A DNA stretch of 64,000 nt, taken from the IMG/VR virus record IMGVR_UViG_3300010413_000016, positions 1 to 64,000 of that record. The stretch is one strand, 5' to 3'. The notes beneath the pieces were generated by a model that did not search any database, had not been told where the DNA came from, and saw nothing but the letters and a program-made list of their open reading frames with translations. Each line of letters starts with the position of its first letter. Position 1 is the first letter of the stretch. This DNA is from a virus. This document shows positions 56,969 through 63,596 of this stretch, in pieces. Both the position numbers and the translations under genes were made by a program.

Positions 56969-57241
56969 CATGTTTCTGAAATTAATTTCAATCGATTCAT
57001 GTTTGTGTGCCAATGAGGACACCATCTAATAAAGAGAGGCTGAGGGCAACAATTAATTTGAGCCGATATTTGATCGGCTGATAAGGAGATGTGATTAGAG
57101 TTCCAACTTGATGGTTGGAGATGATGGGTGGATCAATTTGATCACTTCAGATCCACCCATCATATAATAGGTGGAGGCTACAAGTAGCCTCCTGAGTCGT
57201 CCGCCGGGAGAGATGAGAGAGAGGAGTGGCGGACGACTCTG
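56969..57241. other. noncoding region packed with hairpins
   Basis: Perfect stems in order on the + strand: AGCCGAT/ATCGGCT (57061-57079), TCCAAC/GTTGGA (about 57101-57119), ATGATGGGTGGATC and its complement (57121-57163), GGAGGCTAC/GTAGCCTCC (57173-57192) and a 12-bp stem at 57194-57239. No gene was supported. A minus transcript reading out of the 57-residue gene would contain them all; no T tract marks a classical terminator. Confidence 0.65.
57194..57239. repeat. 12-bp stem with purine-only loop (H1)
   Basis: GAGTCGTCCGCC and GGCGGACGACTC around a 22-base loop of GA repeats with one ATG. In minus RNA the loop is CU-rich and complementary to the GAGAGGAG leaders of nearby genes. Confidence 0.8.
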
Positions 57242-57415
57242 TTAACTTGCTAACTTCACTGTTGCCATCCCAAGTCCGTAACCGAACGCGAATATTGCGA
57301 TCGAGAGGCCGAGAACAGCTACCTTGGCGTTGTTACCAAGTGCCCCAAAGAATAGGACGATGAGACCTAGCACGAAGGCGACAACCCAGAGGATAACCGC
57401 CATAACTATCATCAT
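57242..57415 (-). CDS. 57-residue membrane protein
   Basis: Two hydrophobic spans (about 3-25 and 31-50: VILWVVAFVLGLIVLFFGAL, then VAVLGLSIAIFAFGYGLG). The start overlaps the stop of the 49-residue gene (ATGA), so the two are translated together, perhaps as partners in the membrane. Confidence 0.7.
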   Translation of the reverse strand: MMIVMAVILWVVAFVLGLIVLFFGALGNNAKVAVLGLSIAIFAFGYGLGMATVKLAS

Positions 57416-57561
57416 GGTTTAGTCCTGCCGTTCCATACTTGTAGAGCAACTCCCGTGAAGAAGCCAGACAAACAGACTAGAGTAGAGATGACATCGTTGG
57501 TGGCAATGTAGGCGCCCATTCCGATAATCACACCAAGTAATCCAAGTACAATTGCTTTCAT
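57412..57561 (-). CDS. 49-residue membrane protein
   Basis: MKAIVLGLLGVIIGMGAYIA, a short loop, then a second span (VISTLVCLSGFFTGVALQV). The start at 57561 is chosen because the predicted RNA start (about 57589) excludes most of the longer frame to 57624. Pairs with the 57-residue membrane gene. Confidence 0.65.
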   Translation of the reverse strand: MKAIVLGLLGVIIGMGAYIATNDVISTLVCLSGFFTGVALQVWNGRTKP

Positions 57562-57595
57562 CCCATCATTCCACTTTTGTCTCTCAACCGATGAC

Positions 57596-57624
57596 AGTAT
57601 CATCCCACTTTTATGTGGTGTCAA
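57596..57624 (-). promoter_or_regulatory. early promoter
   Basis: TTGACA, 17, GATACT, overlapping the end of the next gene upstream. Confidence 0.72.
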
Positions 57625-57896
57625 GCGGCCCTTTTCAGCTCAGGATGGTTAGTTGCCATCCAACGAACAAGGTCAGGAATGTTGTTGCTGAACTCTTCGA
57701 ACGGAACGGTCGTGTGGCTGAAGATTAGACCACCGCTGAGGAAGTCAATGTCGATCGTATTGTTTGCGTAGTTGATACAAGCTTTGCAGATCGAGTGTGC
57801 CTTGTTACGATCAGCTACATGAATGTACGTGACCTTCGCTGCAGGATAGTTGTTCGCCAAGTAGTCGTACATGTTGCCATTTGCTTCAACTTGCAT
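57621..57896 (-). CDS. early hypothetical protein
   Basis: 91 aa, mixed alpha/beta with two cysteines (SICKACINY). SD GAGAGGA, 9 bases before the ATG. Not recognised. Confidence 0.72.
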   Translation of the reverse strand: MQVEANGNMYDYLANNYPAAKVTYIHVADRNKAHSICKACINYANNTIDIDFLSGGLIFSHTTVPFEEFSNNIPDLVRWMATNHPELKRAA

Positions 57897-57923
57897 GTTA
57901 GTGTCCTCTCAATTGTTAGAGGA

Positions 57924-57952
57924 ATTATAGCTCAGCCACTCAAAAGAGTCAA
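57924..57952 (-). promoter_or_regulatory. early promoter
   Basis: TTGACT, 17, TATAAT. Confidence 0.8.
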
Positions 57953-57955
57953 CAG

Positions 57956-58171
57956 CTATTTGGATATTGCCCACATCGACGTGAGCGCATACAATGACCA
58001 CCCAAGCCCTTCGAAGAAGACAAACACAATCAGTGCTGATTTCAGTGGAATCAGCCACTTAACGTGATAGTCGCCATACGCTTCGATCTTGTTGTGATCT
58101 TCAAACAAAATGAATCTGGCATATTCTATCAAGATCAATATGATCAAGAACTCAAAATGGATGGCGTTCAT
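57956..58171 (-). CDS. early membrane protein
   Basis: 71 aa with two spans (FEFLIILILIEYARFILF and LIPLKSALIVFVFFEGLG). SD AAGGAG. Not recognised. Confidence 0.72.
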   Translation of the reverse strand: MNAIHFEFLIILILIEYARFILFEDHNKIEAYGDYHVKWLIPLKSALIVFVFFEGLGWSLYALTSMWAISK

Positions 58172-58197
58172 GTTTTCTTCTCCTTATTGGAGGAGTT

Positions 58198-58226
58198 ATT
58201 CTCCTACAACACACTTTCAGCATCAA
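58198..58226 (-). promoter_or_regulatory. early promoter, weaker
   Basis: TTGATG, 17, GAGAAT, inside the end of the next gene upstream; AGGAG/CTCCT (58191-58205) spans the -10. Confidence 0.5.
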
Positions 58227-58611
58227 CAGCTGAAAGTGGAAAACTTCCGACATAACGAGCTCGATTTTTACGGAAGACAGCTTGATATTTGCCAATGTTC
58301 ACGTCTTCGTGAGCATCAATTTGGTACACTTTAACAGAAAAGTTACTTTCATCCATTGCTTGACGAACACGTGATGATATTGTCCAGTCTTTAAGTTGTT
58401 GTTTGGAGCCAAATCCAAAGAACCAATTACGCCGATCATCATATTCGATGCTATCCCACATGAGGAAATGGTCATCTTCTGGCACTGGGTGTTTTGGGTC
58501 GGCGATCGAAGATACATATTCAAGGTCACCAAATGATACTGACCGATTGGTGGAATTGCGGTTGTACATTCCTGTACCCTTGGCATGTTCGACGCGTAGA
58601 ACTGTAATCAT
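58204..58611 (-). CDS. early hypothetical protein
   Basis: 135 aa, soluble; C-terminal half with DWTISSRVRQAMDESNFSVK. ATG 58611 with GAGAGGAG before it. The longer frame to 58668 runs through the promoter and is rejected. Not recognised. Confidence 0.72.
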   Translation of the reverse strand: MITVLRVEHAKGTGMYNRNSTNRSVSFGDLEYVSSIADPKHPVPEDDHFLMWDSIEYDDRRNWFFGFGSKQQLKDWTISSRVRQAMDESNFSVKVYQIDAHEDVNIGKYQAVFRKNRARYVGSFPLSAVDAESVL

Positions 58612-58639
58612 TTGTGATCTCCTCTCAATTGATGGGGCC

Positions 58640-58668
58640 ATTATAGCCCCACCCTGAGTTGAAGTCAA
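58640..58668 (-). promoter_or_regulatory. early promoter with -10 in an inverted repeat
   Basis: TTGACT, 17, TATAAT; GGGGC/GCCCC arms (58634-58650), extended to the third flanking base by one further pair each side of a mismatch. Confidence 0.85.
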
Positions 58669-58674
58669 CGGGAG

Positions 58675-58989
58675 TCACAGACGTTTCAGTTCAGACTCCA
58701 AACGATTTCGAAAATTCTTATATTGGTCGGTTTCGCTGTACTTCATGTAGAAGTCATGGTATGCCGGGCGAGGAGGTTGGGACAACAACTTCTCCCTGCC
58801 GATTGTGATGTCGAATTTCATCGTTTTCCACGAGCTTTGAAATTCATACGATACGCTACCAAACACCTCGATTCCTTTCAGAATCATAAGGGAGCCAGTG
58901 TTAGCCCAGTTGCGTTCTTGTTCGGACTCAAATCCACACTGGCTAATCAGGTCCATCAAATCTTTCAGGATACGGGTTTGCATTGACAT
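58675..58989 (-). CDS. early hypothetical protein
   Basis: 104 aa; helical ends and a beta middle (IEVFGSVSYEFQSSWKTMKF). SD GAGAGGAG. The start could be either of two close ATGs (58989 or 58983). Not recognised. Confidence 0.72.
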   Translation of the reverse strand: MSMQTRILKDLMDLISQCGFESEQERNWANTGSLMILKGIEVFGSVSYEFQSSWKTMKFDITIGREKLLSQPPRPAYHDFYMKYSETDQYKNFRNRLESELKRL

Positions 58990-59016
58990 GGCGATCTCCT
59001 CTCATTTAATAGAGAT

Positions 59017-59045
59017 ATTATAGCTCCATCCTATGATGAAGTCAA
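59017..59045 (-). promoter_or_regulatory. early promoter
   Basis: TTGACT, 17, TATAAT; leader GAGAGGAG. Confidence 0.82.
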
Positions 59046-59272
59046 CTGATTTTGTAAATCAGCAGGTCAGATTCTTCCCCAGCCTCACAGGCAAAGATTT
59101 CATCTACTTGTCCGAAGGTTGAGTATTTGAGGTAGGCTTCTTGTTTTTCATGTGAGTCTTCAATCTCATAAAAGATGAAGGCTGCTTGCTGATGGGTATC
59201 AGCCTCAATCACCCGGTGACTAGATTCGCGAGTGTCATAACGATCGAACCAAATTACTAAGAACTGTGCCAT
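59042..59272 (-). CDS. early hypothetical protein
   Basis: 76 aa: FLVIWFDRYDTRESSHRVIE, then a helix and an acidic end; a small ferredoxin-like fold is possible. SD AGAGAGA. Not recognised. Confidence 0.72.
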   Translation of the reverse strand: MAQFLVIWFDRYDTRESSHRVIEADTHQQAAFIFYEIEDSHEKQEAYLKYSTFGQVDEIFACEAGEESDLLIYKIS

Positions 59273-59309
59273 CTCTCTTCAATTCTCTCTTGTGTTAATT
59301 GATGAGACC

Positions 59310-59338
59310 AGCATAGCACATCCTCGTCTTAGAGTCAA
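59310..59338 (-). promoter_or_regulatory. early promoter
   Basis: TTGACT, 17, TATGCT. Confidence 0.7.
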
Positions 59339-59341
59339 CGA

Positions 59342-59860
59342 TTATTTGAATTCAAACGGACCATTAAACTTCTGCTTGTTGATAGTAACAGAAGTGATAG
59401 AAGAGATTTCGAAAGTTCGGATGATGACTTTGTTTTCCAGCCCACCCTGACTCGATTCTGGCTTACTTTCAGGAATACCTTCGATTTGATCTTTGGGAGT
59501 TACGACACCATCTACTTCGTAATGAGTAGTTCCCTTGTTGAGGAAGATGACTTCGAGGTAGTGTTTCTCTTTATATTCTACGAAAGGAATTCCTTCCAGC
59601 CGAGTTCCCCAAGTACGAGGACCAACAGTAAACGACTCAGGATCTTTACCTTCTTTACCGAGACGACGTTTCACCATCTCACCGTAGCCACTTTTCTCTT
59701 TGTTCTGAAAGACCATGACATTAGAGCCAACGGTTACCTTCCGAACGCGACCTTGCAGAAGATTATGACGACCACCACGAAGCTTGACGTTAGTGGAAGT
59801 GTCAATGCTGATGAAAGTTGCGCCATTAACAGCATCCATGATTTTGCGGATATTGTTCAT
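59342..59860 (-). CDS. early hypothetical protein
   Basis: 172 aa. The start FISIDTSTNVKLRGGRHNLLQGRV and the later beta segments suggest a nucleic-acid-binding beta fold, but no family was recognised. ATG 59860 with GAGAGGAG; the longer frame runs through the promoter. Confidence 0.72.
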   Translation of the reverse strand: MNNIRKIMDAVNGATFISIDTSTNVKLRGGRHNLLQGRVRKVTVGSNVMVFQNKEKSGYGEMVKRRLGKEGKDPESFTVGPRTWGTRLEGIPFVEYKEKHYLEVIFLNKGTTHYEVDGVVTPKDQIEGIPESKPESSQGGLENKVIIRTFEISSITSVTINKQKFNGPFEFK

Positions 59861-59879
59861 TCGTGATCTCCTCTCAATT

Positions 59880-59917
59880 GATGGGGCCATTATAGCCCCA
59901 TCCTGAGTTGAAGTCAA
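59880..59917 (-). promoter_or_regulatory. early promoter with -10 in an inverted repeat
   Basis: TTGACT (59912-59917), 17, TATAAT (59889-59894). Perfect arms GATGGGGC and GCCCCATC (59880-59887, 59895-59902). Confidence 0.88.
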
Positions 59918-59920
59918 CCG

Positions 59921-60400
59921 TTAGCTGAGTTTCTTTTTGATATTGTATTGATAAGTAGAAGCACCAGCTACTGACATGTTCAGTTCATTCATGAAACGTT
60001 GTACTACTTCCTTTCTTGCAGGATGGTTACCATTGACCATCATTTCCTGATAGACCTTCAAAGCACGTTCAGCTTTGGTTGGAACTTTCTCTTTCTTGAC
60101 TTTGACCTTAGGAGTACTTTTGATCTTCCGTACAGTTACCTTTTTCTCAGGTTTTGCCTGTTGTTGCTTTTGATCGTTTTCCATTTCTTCTTCAGACAAC
60201 TTGACAGCAGTCTCAGCATCAACCAATTTTGAAGTTGAGTGAGTCTCCAACCATTCTACTTTGTATGACGCTCTCCAATCCTGAAAGGAAGGAAACGGAT
60301 CTGAAGGAAAATCCATCTGCTCTTTCTCAATCTTGTATAGAGCAAGCAGGTTGATGTTGTTGGGGAATTTAGTTTCGATTGATTTGATTTGCTTCGCCAT
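59921..60400 (-). CDS. early protein with HPARKDVI-type domain, paralog 2
   Basis: 159 aa. Same order as paralog 1: IKSIETKFPNNINLLALY, a Lys/Val-rich linker, then GNHPARKEVVQRFMNEL...GASTYQYNIKKKL. The protein is diverged from paralog 1 in most positions, unlike the 61015 gene. SD GAGAGAGG, start ATG 60400. Confidence 0.76.
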   Translation of the reverse strand: MAKQIKSIETKFPNNINLLALYKIEKEQMDFPSDPFPSFQDWRASYKVEWLETHSTSKLVDAETAVKLSEEEMENDQKQQQAKPEKKVTVRKIKSTPKVKVKKEKVPTKAERALKVYQEMMVNGNHPARKEVVQRFMNELNMSVAGASTYQYNIKKKLS

Positions 60401-60437
60401 GCGAAATCCTCTCTCTCGTTTGTTAACTGTTGAAGCT

Positions 60438-60466
60438 ATTATCTTCTAAGTTGGGTCTCATGTCGA
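60438..60466 (-). promoter_or_regulatory. early promoter (proximal)
   Basis: TCGACA, 17, GATAAT; leader with GAGAGAGAGG. Confidence 0.6.
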
Positions 60467-60518
60467 CAAACTTTTCAATTTATTTTTCGTTGAAACACTT
60501 GCTGCATGTGATAGAGAG

Positions 60519-60547
60519 ACTATCCAATAAGATGGGCCTGTTGTCAA
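60519..60547 (-). promoter_or_regulatory. early promoter (distal)
   Basis: TTGACA, 17, GATAGT, with GATAG/CTATC around the RNA start. About 110 bases of leader before the gene at 60400. Confidence 0.65.
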
Positions 60548-60557
60548 CAGGAACAGC

Positions 60558-60602
60558 GAAAAAAATGGGTGGCAGCAAAATGAGAGAGGAGCTGCCACCC
60601 AT
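60558..60602 (-). terminator. 12-bp terminator with SD-complementary loop (H2)
   Basis: In minus RNA, ATGGGTGGCAGC and GCTGCCACCCAT (60565-60602) with a 14-base CU-rich loop and a U7 tract after it. It ends the unit of the gene at 60694. Confidence 0.85.
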
Positions 60603-60640
60603 AAGGGCAAGTTATCCGCCCTCAACATGTATTAATAATG

Positions 60641-60691
60641 CAACCGACAAAGAGAGTCCACAGGTTATGGGTTGAAATGCTTTGTCGGTTG
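60641..60691. repeat. 12-bp inverted repeat after gene 60694
   Basis: CAACCGACAAAG and CTTTGTCGGTTG with a 27-base loop, 3 bases past the stop codon. Confidence 0.8.
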
Positions 60692-60693
60692 CC

Positions 60694-60954
60694 TTAAACT
60701 GGTTTCTTGGCGACCTGCTCCATTATATAATCGCGCAGATCGTCTTTCATTTCTTCTTCACAATCATTGAAGTCGAACTTTTCAGTTCCATCAATGTTTG
60801 CAGCAAAAACGTTTGCCACACGTTGTGAAGTTTCATCAGAGAACCATTTGACGTTCAGACCAAGCTCATCAGCGAGTTCTTGACGTGTGTACGTTTGTTC
60901 TGCATTGCCGAACTGATCAGCAGGAACATGAAACTGCGCATTTGGATCTGACAT
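60694..60954 (-). CDS. early hypothetical protein
   Basis: 86 aa, acidic; YTRQELADELGLNVKWFSD resembles a short helix-turn-helix. SD GAGGAGA, 8 bases before the ATG. Not recognised. Confidence 0.72.
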   Translation of the reverse strand: MSDPNAQFHVPADQFGNAEQTYTRQELADELGLNVKWFSDETSQRVANVFAANIDGTEKFDFNDCEEEMKDDLRDYIMEQVAKKPV

Positions 60955-60972
60955 CTAACTTCTCCTCTCATT

Positions 60973-61011
60973 GGATGGAGCCATTATCGCTCCATCCTGA
61001 GTTGGTGTCAA
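60973..61011 (-). promoter_or_regulatory. early promoter with -10 in an inverted repeat
   Basis: TTGACA (61006-61011), 17, GATAAT (60983-60988). Arms GGATGGAGC and GCTCCATCC. Confidence 0.87.
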
Positions 61012-61014
61012 CAG

Positions 61015-61449
61015 TTATTCAGAACACTCTTTCTTGCAAGTATTTTGATATGTAGATGCACCTGCTTGAGTCATGTCAAGTTCTGCCATGAAACGAGTGA
61101 TAACATCTTTTCTTGCAGGATGTTGACCATCAACTATCATACTTTGGTAGATGGCAACTGCTTTTTCCTTTTTACTTGTACCATCTGTTGACTTTGTATG
61201 AGGTTTACGTTTGGTAGAGGTAGAAGTTGTCACTTCTTTCTCTTTTTTAGGAAGTGCAATTCTCCATTCTTTTGGCTCAGGAATTTCTTTGAGTGTGCCA
61301 TCATCATGAGGAATCTTTACAGTAGACCCATTAGGAGAAATCTCGATAATGGCATGCACTGCAGAGTAGTCAACTACTTTGCCATTATGAGTGAACTCAC
61401 CATTCTCATCTTCACCCTTCCACTCAACAAACTGACCTTTCGTAAACAT
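61015..61449 (-). CDS. early protein with HPARKDVI domain, paralog 3
   Basis: 144 aa. A different N-terminal domain (FTKGQFVEWKGEDENGEF... barrel-like) is joined to the domain GQHPARKDVITRFMAEL...GASTY, whose DNA is identical to paralog 1 over 98 bases. The last 11 residues differ (QNTCKKECSE), so the junction looks recombinational. ATG 61449 with GAGAGAGGAG. Confidence 0.76.
   Translation of the reverse strand: MFTKGQFVEWKGEDENGEFTHNGKVVDYSAVHAIIEISPNGSTVKIPHDDGTLKEIPEPKEWRIALPKKEKEVTTSTSTKRKPHTKSTDGTSKKEKAVAIYQSMIVDGQHPARKDVITRFMAELDMTQAGASTYQNTCKKECSE
61046..61143 (-). repeat. 98-base identical repeat, copy 2
   Basis: Identical to 56450-56547, 4.6 kb away. Confidence 0.92.
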
Positions 61450-61480
61450 TTTTGATTCTCCTCTCTCAACTGATGAGTCC

Positions 61481-61509
61481 ATTATAGATCCACCGGTTGA
61501 AGAAGTCAA
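61481..61509 (-). promoter_or_regulatory. early promoter
   Basis: TTGACT, 17, TATAAT; CAAC/GTTG outer arms. Confidence 0.82.
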
Positions 61510-61665
61510 CACAAATCATGAAATTTTTCTGTTGTTCCCAACTTCAACTATGTTGAAGGTGTGTTGATGTGAGTGATCAGATCTCATAACTGAATACTAT
61601 CTTCGTGATCAAATGTAGTGATAGAAGTGGATATATGCCACACTTCTAGCCTCTATTTTCTACCA

Positions 61666-61965
61666 TCAGTGGTGGAAATCATCATCAAAGAACGCGAACA
61701 GATACACCCCTTCTTCCTCGAGATTGTCAGAGTTAAATGCTAATCCCTTTTTGTGGTCACCTTTGTACTCAACGACAAAGTCTCCCAGCTCTGGATAGTC
61801 AACTTTGGGATGCCCAGCTTCTTGCATCAGTTCTACCAATTTGGCTGTGTCTCGTTCACTGATGCATGCATCGCCTGTGGACAAACTGAATGCATCGATA
61901 TCAATTACTTGAGTAACGATATCGAACATCTGTTGTGCCCACTCATTCAGAATCATGCCAGACAT
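61666..61965 (-). CDS. early hypothetical protein
   Basis: 99 aa, acidic; FSLSTGDACISERDTAKLVE and a beta C-terminus ending in DDDFHH. SD AAGGAG. A 7-bp hairpin (AGAAGTG/CACTTCT) follows its stop within 61625-61650. Not recognised. Confidence 0.72.
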   Translation of the reverse strand: MSGMILNEWAQQMFDIVTQVIDIDAFSLSTGDACISERDTAKLVELMQEAGHPKVDYPELGDFVVEYKGDHKKGLAFNSDNLEEEGVYLFAFFDDDFHH

Positions 61966-61986
61966 CTCATATCTCCTTCCTCAACT

Positions 61987-62024
61987 GATGATGCTACTAT
62001 CCCACATCATCACAAGAAGATCAA
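61987..62024 (-). promoter_or_regulatory. early promoter with -10 in an inverted repeat
   Basis: TTGATC (62019-62024), 17, GATAGT (61996-62001). Arms GATGATG and CATCATC. Confidence 0.75.
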
Positions 62025-62056
62025 CAACATCCCACTACCATCCCACTTTCGTGGAA

Positions 62057-62203
62057 CAAAAAAAGAGGCCGACATGTGCCAGCCTCGAAAAGGAGGACGC
62101 TTGTGGTCCTCAGGGGGAAGAAGTGGTCGGCGGCCAAGAGAGAGGAGAGAGGGCGGCCGCCAACCGGGTAAACTTTCAAGCTACATCGTTCTCCTCAACC
62201 GAT
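62057..62203 (-). ncRNA. candidate small RNA with start-stop leader
   Basis: An early promoter (62210-62238) drives RNA that has a GAGGAG SD, then AUG directly followed by UAG, a GC-rich stem with CU-rich loop (H3, about 62125-62165), a GAGGAC/GTCCTC stem (about 62092-62111) and a U7 terminator (62058-62086). Length about 150 bases. No protein frame is convincing; TTG at 62179 opens 55 codons but crosses the terminator. Confidence 0.4.
62058..62086 (-). terminator. minus-strand terminator
   Basis: GAGGC and GCCTC arms (62065-62069, 62082-62086) with one inner mismatch, followed in minus RNA by U7. Confidence 0.75.
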
Positions 62204-62209
62204 GACTCT

Positions 62210-62238
62210 ACTATACTTTATTCCGTGTTAGGATGCAA
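62210..62238 (-). promoter_or_regulatory. early promoter of the candidate RNA
   Basis: TTGCAT, 17, TATAGT; the -35 lies just upstream of the stop codon of the gene at 62228, within its coding end. Confidence 0.65.
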
Positions 62239-62506
62239 CAGGCTCCACCATGAAAGTTGTCAGCCAGTCGCATACATCTTCGTGGGTGAGCAGCTCAATA
62301 CCTTCCTCACCATCGCGAACGTACCAACTACATTCGTGGGCACATAGAGTGCTTGTTCCAACAATGTCAGTTACACTAAACTCGTTGGCTACCTCGATGA
62401 ACTGAGGAATCGTCAGTGATGAGCCATCTGAGTCGTTGTAGGCAATATCGCCATCAAGAGTATACTTGTGTCCATTGCCGAGTGTCGCTGCTCCATAAAT
62501 GTGCAT
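62228..62506 (-). CDS. early hypothetical protein
   Basis: 92 aa, acidic, with two cysteines (LCAHECSWYVRDGEEG). A helix-strand pattern without a recognised family. ATG 62506 with GAGAGGAG; the longer frame runs through the promoter. Confidence 0.72.
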   Translation of the reverse strand: MHIYGAATLGNGHKYTLDGDIAYNDSDGSSLTIPQFIEVANEFSVTDIVGTSTLCAHECSWYVRDGEEGIELLTHEDVCDWLTTFMVEPVAS

Positions 62507-62525
62507 TTGCTTTCTCCTCTCAATT

Positions 62526-62563
62526 GATGGGGCCATTATAGCCCCATCCTGAGTTGAAGTCAA
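62526..62563 (-). promoter_or_regulatory. early promoter with -10 in an inverted repeat
   Basis: TTGACT (62558-62563), 17, TATAAT (62535-62540). Arms GATGGGGC and GCCCCATC. Confidence 0.88.
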
Positions 62564-62565
62564 CG

Positions 62566-62877
62566 TTACATTGACCAATAGGTCTCTGAAGCAGGAGAGC
62601 ATGAGTTAGGAGTGTTGATCGGTTCCTGATACTCTTTGCCGCTCATCAGGTTGGTGCGAGTAACCATCTTCTCGATGTTCTCAGCAAAGTCACGACTGTC
62701 AGCAATCGCGTAGTCGTCCTTCGTAGCACCATCGTGGAGCTTACCTTTGTTGTCAAGACGAGTCAGCGCCGCTTTGGCTGCACGCTCAGTCTTGTAGCTC
62801 TCAACCCAACATCCCCACGACTTGCTCGGCGCTTTGAGGATCAGGGTGGTTTCTTTGTGATAGATTACGTAGCTCAT
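62566..62877 (-). CDS. early hypothetical protein
   Basis: 103 aa, basic; YVIYHKETTLILKAPSKSW then a helix (YKTERAAKAALTRLDNKGKL) typical of small phage proteins with a YxIY...K...A pattern; role unknown. SD GAGAGGAG. Confidence 0.74.
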   Translation of the reverse strand: MSYVIYHKETTLILKAPSKSWGCWVESYKTERAAKAALTRLDNKGKLHDGATKDDYAIADSRDFAENIEKMVTRTNLMSGKEYQEPINTPNSCSPASETYWSM

Positions 62878-62907
62878 TTTGTTTCTCCTCTCTCAAGTGT
62901 TGAAGTA

Positions 62908-62936
62908 ATTATAGCCCAACACCTGAGAGAAGTCAA
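62908..62936 (-). promoter_or_regulatory. early promoter
   Basis: TTGACT, 17, TATAAT. Confidence 0.82.
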
Positions 62937-62939
62937 CGG

Positions 62940-63167
62940 TTAGAGTTTCAACTCTTCTTTCAGCGCATCATAGATTGCCTGGCGAAATTCTCGAGTCTCT
63001 TCGGAGTACATGTCCTTGATATTCTCGTCGATCCAGTCGGCGATCTCTTCACCATCTTTGATGCCTCCATCACTGGCAAGCCACTCGTACGGACTTTCGA
63101 TTGGGTTCTCGTAGTGGGCCATCATCAGACAGGCAATGTGTTTGGCTGCCTTTGTCATTGTGTTCAT
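62940..63167 (-). CDS. early hypothetical protein
   Basis: 75 aa, helical and acidic; HIACLMMAHYENPIESPYEW. SD GAGGAG. Start ATG 63167 (a second ATG at 63158). The leader has the 29-base palindrome instead of a normal -10. Not recognised. Confidence 0.72.
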   Translation of the reverse strand: MNTMTKAAKHIACLMMAHYENPIESPYEWLASDGGIKDGEEIADWIDENIKDMYSEETREFRQAIYDALKEELKL

Positions 63168-63180
63168 TTATATCTCCTCA

Positions 63181-63209
63181 TTTGATGAGGAGCGTCGCTC
63201 CTCATCAAA
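63181..63209 (-). promoter_or_regulatory. 29-base perfect palindrome in place of a -10
   Basis: TTTGATGAGGAGCG and its complement around one base. TTGTCA (63214-63219) lies 17 bases from GACGCT, a poor -10. The 3' arm CTCCTCA can also pair with the SD TGAGGAG of the next gene. Confidence 0.75.
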
Positions 63210-63222
63210 CTGTTGACAACGT

Positions 63223-63537
63223 TTACTTTTCGCTGTTTTCGAGATGCTCTTTGTAGTACTCGATGGCAGCTTCAACGCGATCGTCACCATCGATGCCGTA
63301 GATCTTGTAGTCGCCCATCGTGGTGGTGTTCTCATCATTGATATACTCGAACCCACCATAGTACTCGAGTGAGCGGATATTGTGTGCCTTGGTGATGATC
63401 AGCTCGTCATTAAGGTCAACGAACACGTGACCAGCACGTGAGTCAAGGCCGATCTTGTCAGCACGAACGTATGGAAGATCCTCAATGACGTTGCCAAGCA
63501 TCTCGTTTGCTTCGTCGATTACGTTCAGTAGTTCCAT
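63223..63537 (-). CDS. early hypothetical protein
   Basis: 104 aa, acidic; IDEANEMLGNVIEDL helix, then HVFVDLNDELIITKAHN strands, then a helix at the end (VEAAIEYYKEHLEN). Not recognised. ATG 63537 with AAGGAGAG; the longer frame runs through the promoter. Confidence 0.73.
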   Translation of the reverse strand: MELLNVIDEANEMLGNVIEDLPYVRADKIGLDSRAGHVFVDLNDELIITKAHNIRSLEYYGGFEYINDENTTTMGDYKIYGIDGDDRVEAAIEYYKEHLENSEK

Positions 63538-63558
63538 TGCTTCTCTCCTTTCGTGATT

Positions 63559-63596
63559 GATGGGGCCATTATAGCCCCATCCTGAATTGAAGTCAA
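63559..63596 (-). promoter_or_regulatory. early promoter with -10 in an inverted repeat
   Basis: TTGACT (63591-63596), 17, TATAAT (63568-63573). Arms GATGGGGC and GCCCCATC. Confidence 0.88.

Noticed and set aside
57061-57163. tRNA gene
   Set aside because: Stems are present but no T-loop, no CCA-like end and no cloverleaf geometry.
60450-60626. 56-codon minus frame from an ATG near 60624
   Set aside because: No SD, and it runs through the H2 terminator and two promoters.
61753-62205. 150-residue + frame
   Set aside because: It crosses two terminators and minus-strand genes, and has no SD.
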